Part shown: piece by piece, positions 50,881-60,571 of the stretch
Position numbering within the stretch: the stretch's first letter is position 1
How the letters are laid out: each line of letters starts with the position of its first letter
From: JAZDGX01 sp964482205
GTDB lineage: Bacteria; Eisenbacteria; RBG-16-71-46; CAIMUX01; WJJG01
Assembly: GCA_964482205.1 (NCBI GenBank)
Contig: CAYZWI010000002.1
Span: forward strand, 124,001-188,000
DNA length: 64,000 bases
Reading direction: 5' to 3'
Program-made: the position numbers and the translations under genes
The notes under the pieces: model-generated
What the model was told of the DNA's origin: nothing
The model's input: only the letters and a program-made list of their open reading frames with translations
Database searches by the model: none

Positions 50881-52086
50881 ATGGACTCTGCCGTGCTCGA
50901 ATGGCTGCGATGTCCGATGTGTCACGGAGAACTCGAGGTCGTGCATCAGCGGACGAGCTCGCCCTCCGGACGGATGCGCGACGGCCTGCTCGCCTGCCGA
51001 TGCTGTTCCCGCCGCTATCCGGTTCTGGAATGGATTCCGCGCATGCTTCCCCGGGAACGCTTGAACGAGGCGGAGCGCCTCGCCATCGACGCTCTGGGAT
51101 TGAAGCCCGATCACGAATCCGTTCCCGAGATCGATCCCCAACAAGAGGAACGCCGGCGTACGCTGGAGCGGCGCCTCATGGAAAAGCGTCCGCCGGGAAG
51201 ACGGATCACGAGCGCGCGCCCAAGCCAGGCGGGCTCCGAAGAAGCCGCGCCCGCGGGCGGCGAGAACGATGACGCTGCTGGGGCGCAATTCGACGGCGCG
51301 GCCGGCACCTTGCTTCAGACGGCGCAGGCGCATGTATCGAGGCGGCCGCATTCGGTGCTCGTGGTCGGCGGCGGCCTGGATGGGACGGCGAGCGCCTTGC
51401 AGCGCCATTTCCTGCCCCAACGGTCGATGATCGTCGATCACGATCCCGACGGGGTCGAACTCGCCCGCTTGCGCAATCCCGAATGCATCGCCATTCGCGC
51501 GGAACCTTCGCATCTGCCCTTCGCCGATCGCGCGGCCGACCTGCTCGTCGCCACGGCCACCCTCGAGCATCTTCCCCGCTGGAAGACGGGCCTGCGCGAG
51601 ATGGTGCGCGTTTCGGAGGAAGGGCTCGTTTCGTATGGGCCGAACCGGCGCTTTCCCTTCGACATGACCCGCCTGGACGCCCCGGTCCTCACCTGGCTGC
51701 CCGCGAGCACGGCCGCGGCCTTCGCCTGGGTCCATCATCGCCTGAAACGCAACCGCCGCTCGCTCTCGTCTCTGCGCACCGAGGCGAAATCGTTCTTCTA
51801 CATTCCGCGCCAACGCGTCGTGCACGAATTGAAGGCGCTCGGATGCGAAGTGCAGAATGTCTTCGCCGACTACCTCAAGCACGCCGGCAAAGAAGAGACG
51901 GGAGCGTGGGACCAGTTGCTGCCGCGCTTGCCGACGCTGCGCAGAGTCTCCGCGCACACGCTCGTCCTGCTCGCCGCCGAACCGAGCGTCTGCCTCTTCT
52001 TCCGGCATGCGGGAGAGAACCAGCACGGGGAGCGCGTGCGCGAAGGAGAACAGAAAGCGCCCCCCGACCGCGACCACGCCGCCTGA
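50881..52086 (+). CDS. Trm112-like zinc ribbon fused to a class I methyltransferase
   Basis: A 401-residue protein. Residues 1-60 form a Trm112-type module: WLRCPMCHGELEV, then LLACRCCSRRYPV and IPRMLP, with four Cys for zinc. A charged linker (about 75-150) precedes a Rossmann methyltransferase with SVLVVGGGLDGTASALQ (SAM motif I, here a GGG variant), IVDHDPDG (acidic end of strand 2) and ADLLVATATLEHLPRW (motif IV region). In eukaryotes Trm112 activates several methyltransferases in trans; a cis fusion suggests a self-contained enzyme. The substrate is unknown, possibly a lipid or quinone. The start at 50881 is chosen because it opens the zinc module; the ribosome site (GGGAG) is a little far. 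Confidence 0.75.
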   Translation: MDSAVLEWLRCPMCHGELEVVHQRTSSPSGRMRDGLLACRCCSRRYPVLEWIPRMLPRERLNEAERLAIDALGLKPDHESVPEIDPQQEERRRTLERRLMEKRPPGRRITSARPSQAGSEEAAPAGGENDDAAGAQFDGAAGTLLQTAQAHVSRRPHSVLVVGGGLDGTASALQRHFLPQRSMIVDHDPDGVELARLRNPECIAIRAEPSHLPFADRAADLLVATATLEHLPRWKTGLREMVRVSEEGLVSYGPNRRFPFDMTRLDAPVLTWLPASTAAAFAWVHHRLKRNRRSLSSLRTEAKSFFYIPRQRVVHELKALGCEVQNVFADYLKHAGKEETGAWDQLLPRLPTLRRVSAHTLVLLAAEPSVCLFFRHAGENQHGERVREGEQKAPPDRDHAA

Positions 52087-52127
52087 TCACGCCGGCGCCG
52101 GGTTGGACGCTCGCGTCGCGCGCCGGG

Positions 52128-53525
<1,398 letters not shown>

Positions 53526-53606
53526 TCGGGCGTACCTCCTTGGGTGGATCATGACGCGCGCTCTTCCCACGCGAGCGACCGCGACCCGCATCGAATGGCA
53601 GGCATC

Positions 53607-54659
53607 TTAGCCTCGCTCCTCCACCTCCGGCAAGCCGAGGTCTTGGGCATGACGGACGAGATCGGGCCACAAGGGACACTCAATCCGGGCGGGCGCTTCC
53701 AGCCGATCGGCGGCGCGCTCGGGAAATGCGAGCGAGAGCGCGTGCAGCCAGAGCCGCGGAACGGAGAGCCGCGTGGGCCTTCCATAACGATCGTCGCCCA
53801 GGATCGGATGGCCGATCGCCGCGAGGTGCGCGCGAATCTGATGCATGCGGCCGGTGACGGGGCGCACGTCGAGCAAGGAACAGTCCCGTCGTCTCGCCAA
53901 GACGCGCAATCGCGTGAGCGCGAAGAGACCCTCCCGATGCGGACGCATGCGACCGGATGGATCGCGCAGGAGCGGTAGATCGATTTCCTGCTCTTCGGCG
54001 GACAGGCGCCCGGCGACGAGCGCGAGATAACGCTTCTCCACGCGGCGATGGCCAAAGCACTCGCGCAGGACGCGATGCCCGGCCGGAGAGAGCGAAAAGC
54101 ACACGACCCCCGAGGCGTCGCGATCGAGGCGATGAACGATGCCGGGAACGGAGGCGGTATGCTCGGACACCCACGCAAGCAGATTGCGCCTGCTCGAACC
54201 GACAGGGTTGGTCGGCATCCCGGGAGGTTTTCCGACCGCCAGAAGCGCAGGGGTTCGCACGATGAAGAACGGCTCGAAGAGCGAGGGAGGGTCCTCACGC
54301 GAAGTGTCGATGATGTTGGTGGCGCCTCGTTCCGTCGCGGCATCTGATCCGGATGTCGCGGCGGGCGCGGAGAATTCGTTCTCTTCACGGAGTGCTGCCC
54401 TGGGCGTCTTCTCTCCCGCCCCCGCCGGCAACTCGACCAGCTCGCCCCTCTTCACGAAATAGCGTGCATCTTTCGGTTTCCCCCCTACTCGCACGCATCC
54501 CGAACGGAGCAGTCTGTCGATGGCGCGGCGGCTGAGATCGGGACGCATGGCCGTAAGGAACCGGTCCAGACGAATCCGGTGGTGCTCTTCAGCCACTCGA
54601 AAGGCGCCCGGTTTTGGCCCTCCGCCCTCGATCCCCTGGTTTTCCCTAGCCTCATCCAT
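53607..54659 (-). CDS. RluA-family pseudouridine synthase
   Basis: A 350-residue protein with an N-terminal S4 RNA-binding domain (LDRFLTAMRPDLSRRAIDRLLRSG, in pieces, about residues 30-55) and the synthase domain with the catalytic Asp in PGIVHRLDRDASG (about 176), the RPVTGRMHQIRAHLAAIGHP block and LHALSLAFP. RluC/RluD-type enzymes modify uridines in 23S rRNA. An insert of about 50 residues, rich in Ser/Ala/Thr, lies between the S4 and catalytic parts. The start at 54659 is the first ATG after an AT-rich stretch (54670-54720) that may contain the promoter; the ribosome site is weak. The asnS start lies 81 bases downstream. Confidence 0.87.
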   Translation of the reverse strand: MDEARENQGIEGGGPKPGAFRVAEEHHRIRLDRFLTAMRPDLSRRAIDRLLRSGCVRVGGKPKDARYFVKRGELVELPAGAGEKTPRAALREENEFSAPAATSGSDAATERGATNIIDTSREDPPSLFEPFFIVRTPALLAVGKPPGMPTNPVGSSRRNLLAWVSEHTASVPGIVHRLDRDASGVVCFSLSPAGHRVLRECFGHRRVEKRYLALVAGRLSAEEQEIDLPLLRDPSGRMRPHREGLFALTRLRVLARRRDCSLLDVRPVTGRMHQIRAHLAAIGHPILGDDRYGRPTRLSVPRLWLHALSLAFPERAADRLEAPARIECPLWPDLVRHAQDLGLPEVEERG

Positions 54660-54840
54660 GCCTGTTGGCCTTTGGTTTAGATCCCATAAATGCTTGAAAA
54701 TATTTCTGTTACAGTCCTTCTTCGAGGCCCTTCCGCGTGAGATCGCCGGCACTGCGGGCGCCCGGAAGTGCTCTCGCTCCGGAAACGCAATCCCCGACCA
54801 CTCGAACCTCTAACTGTTTTTACTCCTTTGGACGCCAAAC

Positions 54841-54870
54841 TTGACACCCCCCTGCTGCCGATGATATCCT
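54841..54870 (+). promoter_or_regulatory. Strong promoter of the secreted-protein gene at 55031
   Basis: A perfect TTGACA (54841-54846) and TATCCT (54865-54870) are separated by 18 bases; the same TATCCT -10 is seen before the citrate lyase operon. The predicted leader is about 155 bases. The 371-base gap 54660-55030 holds this promoter, the leader hairpins and an AT-rich stretch. Confidence 0.6.
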
Positions 54871-54900
54871 CTCTGGTGGCGGTCAGAGGTTCCTTTCACT

Positions 54901-54993
54901 TCGGGATCATTTGCTGAGGGATCCCGAGCACTTGGGCCGAGCGGGTTCGCGCCTGCTCACAACTTGGGTGGGCATCATCCCGGATGGTGTCCC
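54901..54993 (+). ncRNA. Structured 5' leader with three consecutive hairpins
   Basis: Three stems follow each other in the leader of the 55031 gene: TCGGGATC/GATCCCGA (54901-54927, 8 bp), GAGCGGG/CCTGCTC (54939-54958, 7 bp with one G-U) and GGGCATCAT/ATGGTGTCCC (54970-54993, 9 pairs with one bulge and one G-U). All end about 25 bases before the ribosome site. It may stabilise the mRNA or act as a regulatory leader. I do not recognise a known riboswitch. Confidence 0.45.
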
Positions 54994-55030
54994 GAGGTAA
55001 CCCTTAATGGCATCTTGTGGAGGTTGCAAA

Positions 55031-56098
55031 ATGAGACTCGTTACGTTGCTCGCGGTGTGCGCCATCCTTGGCTTCACCTCGGCTTATGCGGCGGTGCCGA
55101 CGACGTCCAATCTCGTTCCTGAGAAGGTCGTCACGGACAACATCCGCCCGCACGATCCGTTGGCTGACGCCGGTGGCGAGACCTTCGCCGACGCCGTCGA
55201 CATGGTCGCCCTGCCGTTCCATGATGAAGACGATCTGTGGAACTACACGGACGACATTGACTTCGGCTACGGCACCTCCCCCGACGTGGTGTATTCGTTC
55301 ACGCCTACGGCCGACTACTGCATTACGGTGGACGGCTGCGGCTCCAACTACGACCAGATGATGTGGGTTGTTGACGAAGGCATGAACATCATCGCTTGGA
55401 ACGATGATGGCATGAACTGCGATCAATACCAATCCGCGATCTCCTGGCTGTATGTCCACGCCGGCGTGAAGTACTACTACGTCCTCGATGGGTACGGCGG
55501 AAGCGCCGGCCCCTACGTGCTCGATGTGTTCGAGCGTGATTGCCCGCCTCCGGTGGAGTGCCCTGCCGGCGCCATTCAGGAAGGCGAAGGCTGCGCTCAA
55601 ACATACGACGACCACTTCAACGGCGGCTGCAACTCGACGCCGAATATCTTCTCCAACGTGAACTGCGCTCCGGGGACCATCGTGATCTGCGGAACCGTGT
55701 TCAACGGCTACACCAGCAGTGGTGGCGGCATGCGTGACACGGACTGGTACCAGCTCGTCGACCTGCCCGACCTGGGCGCGCAGACGATCAGCACGACGGC
55801 GTACTACGAGTCTTCGGGCTCGCTGTACTACATCGTGATCGTCGATCCCTGCACGGCCACCATCCCCTACGGCATCCACATCGGCAGCCGTGAGCTGGGC
55901 GAGATGAGCGAAGTCATGGATCCGGCGGAAGGCCGCTGGGCGATCTTCATGTCGAAGAACTACTATGACTCGACTTGGTACGAGTGCACCGATGGTATCG
56001 GTTGGCCGTACGTTCTGACGATCGACGGCTACAACTGCGACGGCCCGGTCTCCAACGAGAGTGAGACCTGGGGCGGTGTGAAGAGTCTCTTCAAGTAG
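55031..56098 (+). CDS. Secreted Cys-rich protein, likely highly expressed
   Basis: A 355-residue exported protein with a classical signal peptide (LVTLLAVCAILGFTSAYA, about residues 3-20). The mature part has two beta-rich halves. The first, with SPDVVYSFTPTADYCITVDGC and LYVHAGVKYYYVLDGY, resembles pre-peptidase C-terminal (PPC)-like domains. The second, with GCNSTPNIFSNVNCAPGTIV and RDTDWYQLVDLP, repeats that plan. Ten or so cysteines suggest disulfides. It has no enzyme motif. GTGGAGG seven bases upstream supports the start. Codon and base use are clearly less GC-rich than in the neighbours, and it has its own strong promoter, long leader and strong terminator, all signs of an abundant envelope or surface protein. 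Confidence 0.75.
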   Translation: MRLVTLLAVCAILGFTSAYAAVPTTSNLVPEKVVTDNIRPHDPLADAGGETFADAVDMVALPFHDEDDLWNYTDDIDFGYGTSPDVVYSFTPTADYCITVDGCGSNYDQMMWVVDEGMNIIAWNDDGMNCDQYQSAISWLYVHAGVKYYYVLDGYGGSAGPYVLDVFERDCPPPVECPAGAIQEGEGCAQTYDDHFNGGCNSTPNIFSNVNCAPGTIVICGTVFNGYTSSGGGMRDTDWYQLVDLPDLGAQTISTTAYYESSGSLYYIVIVDPCTATIPYGIHIGSRELGEMSEVMDPAEGRWAIFMSKNYYDSTWYECTDGIGWPYVLTIDGYNCDGPVSNESETWGGVKSLFK

Positions 56099-56121
56099 TC
56101 GATCGACTCACAGCCTGCTAC

Positions 56122-56161
56122 AAGGAAGCCCTGCATTGACCTCATGCGGGGCTTTCCTTTT
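56122..56161 (+). terminator. Rho-independent terminator of the secreted-protein gene
   Basis: AAGGAAGCCC (from 56122) pairs with GGGCTTTCCTT (one bulge), extended inward by GCAT/ATGC, followed by TTTT. It lies 24 bases after the stop and is the clearest intrinsic terminator in the window. Confidence 0.85.
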
Positions 56162-56428
56162 AGGTCGAAGATTCGAGTCCAAGAGGACCTGACTTCTGCT
56201 CCTCCACTTCTTGCCTGGTTGCGAAACGCCTTCCTGCCCAAGAGCCGGCCGAATCCCCCCTGAAAGACAGAGCCAGGCCGAGGTCACCAAGCGCAAGGCC
56301 CGTCGAGGAAGGCAGCTCGAATCCTCGACCCGCAAGGGGTTGCCAGAAGGAGGAAACCGCGCCAGAATCGCCCGTCGTTTCCAGTTGGCGTCCGCCGTCC
56401 GCCCGACGGCGAGAAGGGATCGATTGCC
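56162..56428. other. Gap without a supported gene
   Basis: About 270 bases between the terminator at 56161 and the transglutaminase-like gene. Short open frames exist on both strands but none has a ribosome site or family likeness. No clear promoter is seen. Confidence 0.4.
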
Positions 56429-58147
56429 GTGCGACTTTCTGCATTCGACCGTCATGGATCCGCCGATCGACGAAAATCCCATACCTGTGCCCGGCAGGGG
56501 ATCCTCCTCCTTTGCGCAACCGTCGCATGCGGCGGCGCGCTCCTCGCGTTTGCCGGTCCTGCCGCAGCCATGAGTCTCGATCCCGGCGCGATCGGCGGCG
56601 GGACGAGGGGGCAGGCGTGCGCGCCGCCGGATGGATGGATGGGGGCCAGGACCTGGGCTGCCGATCTGCGCGACGCCCTGGAAGGGGCGGGCGACAACCG
56701 TCCGGCGCTCGAAGCGGTTCTCGCCCACTATCGAGATCGCGGCGACAGCCTCGCCTTACGCGCCGCCGAATACCTGATCGCGAACATGCGAGGTCATAGC
56801 TTTGTCCGCTTCGGCCTCTTCGATTCCACCGGCCGGGCGATCGATCTCGACATTCTCGCCCACCCGGACTACGACGCGCTGGTCGCTCACCTCGACGAGA
56901 TCGAGCGACGCATGGGGACGGTCCAATTCGAGCGCAGCGAGATTCGAGAGGACCTGAAGACGATCCAGGCGAGCCTGCTCATCGAGAACATCGATTGGGC
57001 ATTGCGCGCGTGGAGAGAGAGACCGTGGGCTTCCGGGCTGCCTTCCGAGCTGTTTTGCGAGTTCGTGCTTCCCTACCGGGGAAGCAACGAGCCCCTCGAA
57101 AGCTGGCGGCCCTATTTTTGGAACCGCTACGCCTCGCTGGCCGATTCGATGAAGGACCCGCGCGACGCGATCGAAGCGGCGCGCCTCATCAATGACGATC
57201 TGCGCCGCTGGTTTCGATTCGATCCGCGCTATTACCACCACCCCACCGATCAGGGCTTGAGCGAGATGCTCGCCGGCCGGATGGGGCGATGCGAAGACAT
57301 GACGAATCTGACGATCTACGCCATGCGGGCGAACGGGCTCGCGGTAACCAGCGATTACACGCCGGCCTGGGCGGACGCGGGCAACAATCACGCCTGGAAC
57401 GCCATCCTGGACGCTCGGGCAAACGCCGTCATCTTCATGGGCGCGGAAGCGCAACCGGGCGAGTACGCCTTGTCCAACAAGGCGGCCAAGATCTATCGCA
57501 AGACCTATTCCCATCAGCGCGGCAACCTGGCCTACTGCAAAGCCGATTCCGAACCGGCGCCCGGGTGGCTGACCGGCCGGAATTATGAGGATGTGACCGC
57601 TTCGTACTTGCCGGTCCACGATGTCGGTCTCCCGCTTTCCACGCCCGTTCCCGACAGCTCCCACTTCGCGTACATCTGCGTGTTCAACAGCGGAGAATGG
57701 CAAGCGGTCGATTGGGCGCGCATCGAGGAAGGCGGCCGCGTCACCTTTCACGCCCTGGCTGGGGAGATCGCCTATCTCGCCGGCTACTACAACAAGGATG
57801 GGATCCTCCCCGCGGGAGCGCCTTTCATCCTGCAAGCCACCGGCGATATCCGTCCTCTCCTCGCCCGCAAGGAAGGGCTGCAGGCGATGGCGCTCACATC
57901 GACAACCCGCCGAAGCCAGGTGGAAAGCACCGAGGCGGTGAGCGGCAGCGCGCTCGAGCCCGGACATGCCTATGAGCTCTTCTACTGGGACGGGCGCTGG
58001 GTGCTCGCCGGCGCTGCTACCGCCGGAAGCGATCCGCTCCTGTTCGAGGATGTGCCTGCCGACGCGCTCTACTGGCTCGTGGAGAAGGGTTCGCGAAAGG
58101 AAGAGCGGATCTTCAGCTATGAAGGCGGGAAACAGGTGTGGTGGTGA
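56429..58147 (+). CDS. Exported transglutaminase-like protein
   Basis: A 572-residue protein with a basic N-terminus and a hydrophobic export segment (about residues 24-47, GILLLCATVACGGALLAFAG). A helical domain (about 70-270) precedes a transglutaminase-like core with the catalytic Cys in GRMGRCEDMTNLTIYAMR (about residue 288), the His in NNHAWNAI (about 323) and an Asp shortly after. Two beta domains follow (about 410-570). The core order Cys-His-Asp fits a cysteine peptidase or amidase rather than a cross-linking enzyme; similar large proteins occur in Bacteroidetes. GTG is the likely start with AAGGGA upstream. The substrate is unknown. Confidence 0.8.
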   Translation: MRLSAFDRHGSADRRKSHTCARQGILLLCATVACGGALLAFAGPAAAMSLDPGAIGGGTRGQACAPPDGWMGARTWAADLRDALEGAGDNRPALEAVLAHYRDRGDSLALRAAEYLIANMRGHSFVRFGLFDSTGRAIDLDILAHPDYDALVAHLDEIERRMGTVQFERSEIREDLKTIQASLLIENIDWALRAWRERPWASGLPSELFCEFVLPYRGSNEPLESWRPYFWNRYASLADSMKDPRDAIEAARLINDDLRRWFRFDPRYYHHPTDQGLSEMLAGRMGRCEDMTNLTIYAMRANGLAVTSDYTPAWADAGNNHAWNAILDARANAVIFMGAEAQPGEYALSNKAAKIYRKTYSHQRGNLAYCKADSEPAPGWLTGRNYEDVTASYLPVHDVGLPLSTPVPDSSHFAYICVFNSGEWQAVDWARIEEGGRVTFHALAGEIAYLAGYYNKDGILPAGAPFILQATGDIRPLLARKEGLQAMALTSTTRRSQVESTEAVSGSALEPGHAYELFYWDGRWVLAGAATAGSDPLLFEDVPADALYWLVEKGSRKEERIFSYEGGKQVWW

Positions 58148-58195
58148 TGCCTCCCGGTGTGGCGGTGATGCGTGCCGGTGTCGTGGTGATGCGTG
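58138..58195. repeat. Tandem 21-base repeat between two genes
   Basis: About 2.7 imperfect copies of GTGGTGATGCSTSCCGGTGTS starting at the last codons of the transglutaminase-like gene and ending before the SprT-like gene. Each unit contains a GTG and ATG, which blurs the start of the next gene. Confidence 0.55.
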
Positions 58196-58226
58196 CGCTT
58201 GTTGCGTCGCCCGGCGGGACGCCGTC

Positions 58227-58961
58227 ATGAAGGCGCCCGTTCGTTCGCGCGCGTCCAAGAACGGACGCTCACACGCGTCGCCAAAGAGGCCCAAGCCGGA
58301 TCTGACCGCCGCCGAAAAGCGCGCGCTCGTCGAGCGTCTGCGAAAAGACGGCGCCCGCATCGCCGAACGCTTCGGCCTACACTATCGTTCGATCGAAGCG
58401 GAGGACGCCCGCGTGCGTCGCCGCTATGGCTCGTGCCACTCGAACGGCGTCATCCGCATCCGGCTGTGCCACGCGAAAACCGGCCAGCCGCTCAAGTACT
58501 CCAGCATGATCGACACCCTTTGCCACGAGATCGCCCATTTGAAGTACTTTCATCACGGGCCGCGTTTCCGGGACTTCTATGAAGTGATCCTCGATTGGGC
58601 CCGGCGCGAGGGCATCTACCGCCCGACTCCGCGCGGCAGGAAGGAAAAGGAAACCGAGGGAGAGCTCGACCTCCTCGCCCGCTTTGCCCTCGCCATCGCC
58701 CCCAATGTCGCGCGACGGCTGGCCTCCTGCTTGCGAACGGCGTCGGCGGAGACGCAGCCGCGCGGAGTTCCTGGCGCATCCGAGGGCCATGCTCCTTCTG
58801 GGCGCGATGTCCCGCGAGAAGCTGCGCCGGGCATCGCTGGCGGAGCGCCTTCCGAGGCACCGGCCGGGCCCCGGAGGGAAGATACGCCACCCCGGGGGAA
58901 GCGGCGGGCGAAGCAGCCTTCCTCCGCCCGGGAACCTCTGCCTCAATTGGAGCTGTTCTGA
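58227..58961 (+). CDS. SprT/YgjP-like metallopeptidase domain protein
   Basis: A 244-residue protein. Residues about 30-135 hold a SprT/WSS1-like zincin core: RRRYGSCHSNGVIRIRLCHA, then the active site LCHEIAHLKYFHHGPRF with HExxH (about residue 103) and a third His downstream. The C-terminal 90 residues are a charged, Pro/Ala/Arg-rich, probably disordered tail ending in QLELF, a sequence that looks like a sliding-clamp binding motif (Q-x-x-L-F type). SprT-like proteases act on protein-DNA crosslinks, and a clamp-binding tail would fit that; this is inference. The start is uncertain because no ribosome site precedes 58227. Confidence 0.72.
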   Translation: MKAPVRSRASKNGRSHASPKRPKPDLTAAEKRALVERLRKDGARIAERFGLHYRSIEAEDARVRRRYGSCHSNGVIRIRLCHAKTGQPLKYSSMIDTLCHEIAHLKYFHHGPRFRDFYEVILDWARREGIYRPTPRGRKEKETEGELDLLARFALAIAPNVARRLASCLRTASAETQPRGVPGASEGHAPSGRDVPREAAPGIAGGAPSEAPAGPRREDTPPRGKRRAKQPSSAREPLPQLELF

Positions 58962-59042
58962 CGGATCGCGCCTCCCCCGTGTTTGACCGTTGTTGGCTCG
59001 CGCAGGCTCTTGGTCTGTTTCGCCTTGATGCAGGGGGGTTCC

Positions 59043-59459
59043 ATGAAGACCTATCGCAAAGAGCTCTGGCTCGATCTGCCCGCGCGACGCGCCTTCGTGA
59101 ACATCACCGGTGAAGTCGAGCGCTGCCTGCGCGAGAGCGGCATTCGTGAAGGGCTGCTCTTGTGCAACGCAATGCACATCACCGCGAGCGTCTTCGTCAA
59201 CGATGCGGAAGAAGGCTTGCACGCCGACTTCGAGCGCTGGCTGGAAGAGCTCGCGCCGGAGAAGCCCCACTCCCGCTACCGCCACAATGTGGGCGAGGAC
59301 AACGGCGACGCGCACTTGAAGCGCACGATCATGGGACGGGAGGCGGTCGTGGCCGTCACGGAAGGCCGCCTCGATTTCGGTCCCTGGGAACAGATCTTCT
59401 ACGGAGAATTCGACGGGCGGCGGCGCAAGCGGGTGTTGGTGAAGATCATCGGCGAATGA
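59043..59459 (+). CDS. yjbQ: YjbQ family protein (UPF0047)
   Basis: A 138-residue protein of the usual YjbQ length. Typical blocks are FVNITGEVERCL (about residues 18-29), the NAMHITASVFVNDAEEGLHADFE stretch in two parts (about 43-65), YRHNVGEDNGDAHLKRTIMG (about 80-99) and LDFGPWEQIFYGEFDG near the end. The His and Glu/Asp residues in these blocks are the presumed active site. Members can show thiamine-phosphate synthase-like activity; the true role is uncertain. GGGGGG just upstream of 59043 serves as ribosome site. It converges with the carbamoyltransferase gene, with an inverted repeat between them. Confidence 0.9.
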   Translation: MKTYRKELWLDLPARRAFVNITGEVERCLRESGIREGLLLCNAMHITASVFVNDAEEGLHADFERWLEELAPEKPHSRYRHNVGEDNGDAHLKRTIMGREAVVAVTEGRLDFGPWEQIFYGEFDGRRRKRVLVKIIGE

Positions 59460-59464
59460 GCGCC

Positions 59465-59500
59465 AGGGGCTCATGGGCGGGCGCGCATGGCGAAGCCCCT
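59465..59500. terminator. Bidirectional terminator candidate
   Basis: AGGGGCT (59465-59471) pairs with AGCCCCT (59494-59500) between the convergent stops at 59459 and 59530. The loop is 22 bases and no T-run follows. Confidence 0.35.
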
Positions 59501-59529
59501 TGCGGAGATGCCGCGGGCGCCGTTCGCGC

Positions 59530-60561
59530 TCAGATCCGCCCGCCCATCGTGAGCGCCATGACCGCTTTCGAGGTGTGCAGCCGGTTCTCCGCCTCGTCGT
59601 ACACGATCGATTGCGGCCCGTCGATCACCTCGTCGGTCACTTCCTTGCCGCGATCCGCGGGCAGCGCGTGCATGTAGCAGGCCTCGGGCGAGGCGAGCTT
59701 CATGCGCCGGGCGTCGCAAATCCAATCGCGATGCCGCTCCACGCTCGCGCGCATCTCGGCCGAGCGCGCTTCCGCCTCGGCGGCCGAAGGGTCCGTCTTC
59801 CATTGGGCGTAGCGCGCGAAGCCGCCCCAGTTCTTCGGAATCACGACCTGCGCGCCTTCGAAGGCCGCGTCCATCTCTTCGGCAAAGCGAATCCGGCCGC
59901 CGCTGTCCGCCGCATTGGCCTGGGCCTGCGCGACGATCTCGGCCTGCAGCGGGAATTCGCGCGGGGCCGCCACGGTGATGTCCATGCCGTAGCGCGCGAA
60001 GAGGAGGATCTGCGACTGCGGCACCGAGAGCGGCTTCGCATGGCTCGTCGCATAGGCCCAGGAGATCCCCACCTTCAATCCGCGCAGATCCGAGCCGAAC
60101 CGCTCCTGCATGACCATGAGATCGGCGAGCACTTGCAGCGGATGGTAGACATCGTCCTGCATGTTGATGACCGGAATCGTGGCCCATTGCGCGAGCGCGC
60201 GCAGATAGGCGTTGCCGATTCCATGGAAGCAGTTGCGACAGGCGATCGCGTGGCCCATGCGCGAGAGCACCACGGCGGTGTCCTTGGCGCTTTCCCCGTG
60301 GGTGAGCTGCATCTTCTCGGGCGTGAGATCGTGCGCGTGCCCGCCGAGCTGGGTGATCCCCGCCTCGATCGAGTTGCGCGTGCGCGTCGATTGCTCGAAG
60401 AAGATCATGAAGACGGTCTGGTCGGCGAGCAAGCGATGAGGAATGCGCTTGCGAAAGCGCTCCTTCAACTCGCGGCTCAGGGCGAGGGTGGCGTCGATCT
60501 CCTCGCGAGACCACTCCTGGCAGGTGATCAGGTGCCGGCCGAGAAGGGCGTCGGGCTCCAT
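59530..60561 (-). CDS. YgeW-like (knotted) carbamoyltransferase
   Basis: A 343-residue member of the aspartate/ornithine carbamoyltransferase family. The carbamoyl-phosphate site is FFEQSTRTRNS (residues about 54-64). Further blocks are HGESAKDTA, GIGNAYLRALAQW, DDVYHPLQVLADL and SWAYATSHAKPLSVPQ; the last closely recalls E. coli YgeW as I remember it. The usual HCLP motif reads MHALPADRG, with Ala for Cys. This favours a YgeW- or acylornithine transcarbamylase-type enzyme over true OTC. YgeW belongs to the gene set found with SsnA and selenium-linked molybdenum hydroxylases. Here it is the third gene behind leuC and leuD (10-base gap), so an arginine role is also possible. GAGGA upstream supports the start. 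Confidence 0.78.
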   Translation of the reverse strand: MEPDALLGRHLITCQEWSREEIDATLALSRELKERFRKRIPHRLLADQTVFMIFFEQSTRTRNSIEAGITQLGGHAHDLTPEKMQLTHGESAKDTAVVLSRMGHAIACRNCFHGIGNAYLRALAQWATIPVINMQDDVYHPLQVLADLMVMQERFGSDLRGLKVGISWAYATSHAKPLSVPQSQILLFARYGMDITVAAPREFPLQAEIVAQAQANAADSGGRIRFAEEMDAAFEGAQVVIPKNWGGFARYAQWKTDPSAAEAEARSAEMRASVERHRDWICDARRMKLASPEACYMHALPADRGKEVTDEVIDGPQSIVYDEAENRLHTSKAVMALTMGGRI

Positions 60562-60571
60562 GCTGCTTTCC

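Noticed and set aside
54939..54958. tRNA T-arm-like sequence (GGGTTCGCGCC) in the leader
   Set aside because: The stem is 7 bp instead of 5 and no acceptor, D or anticodon arm can be built around it.
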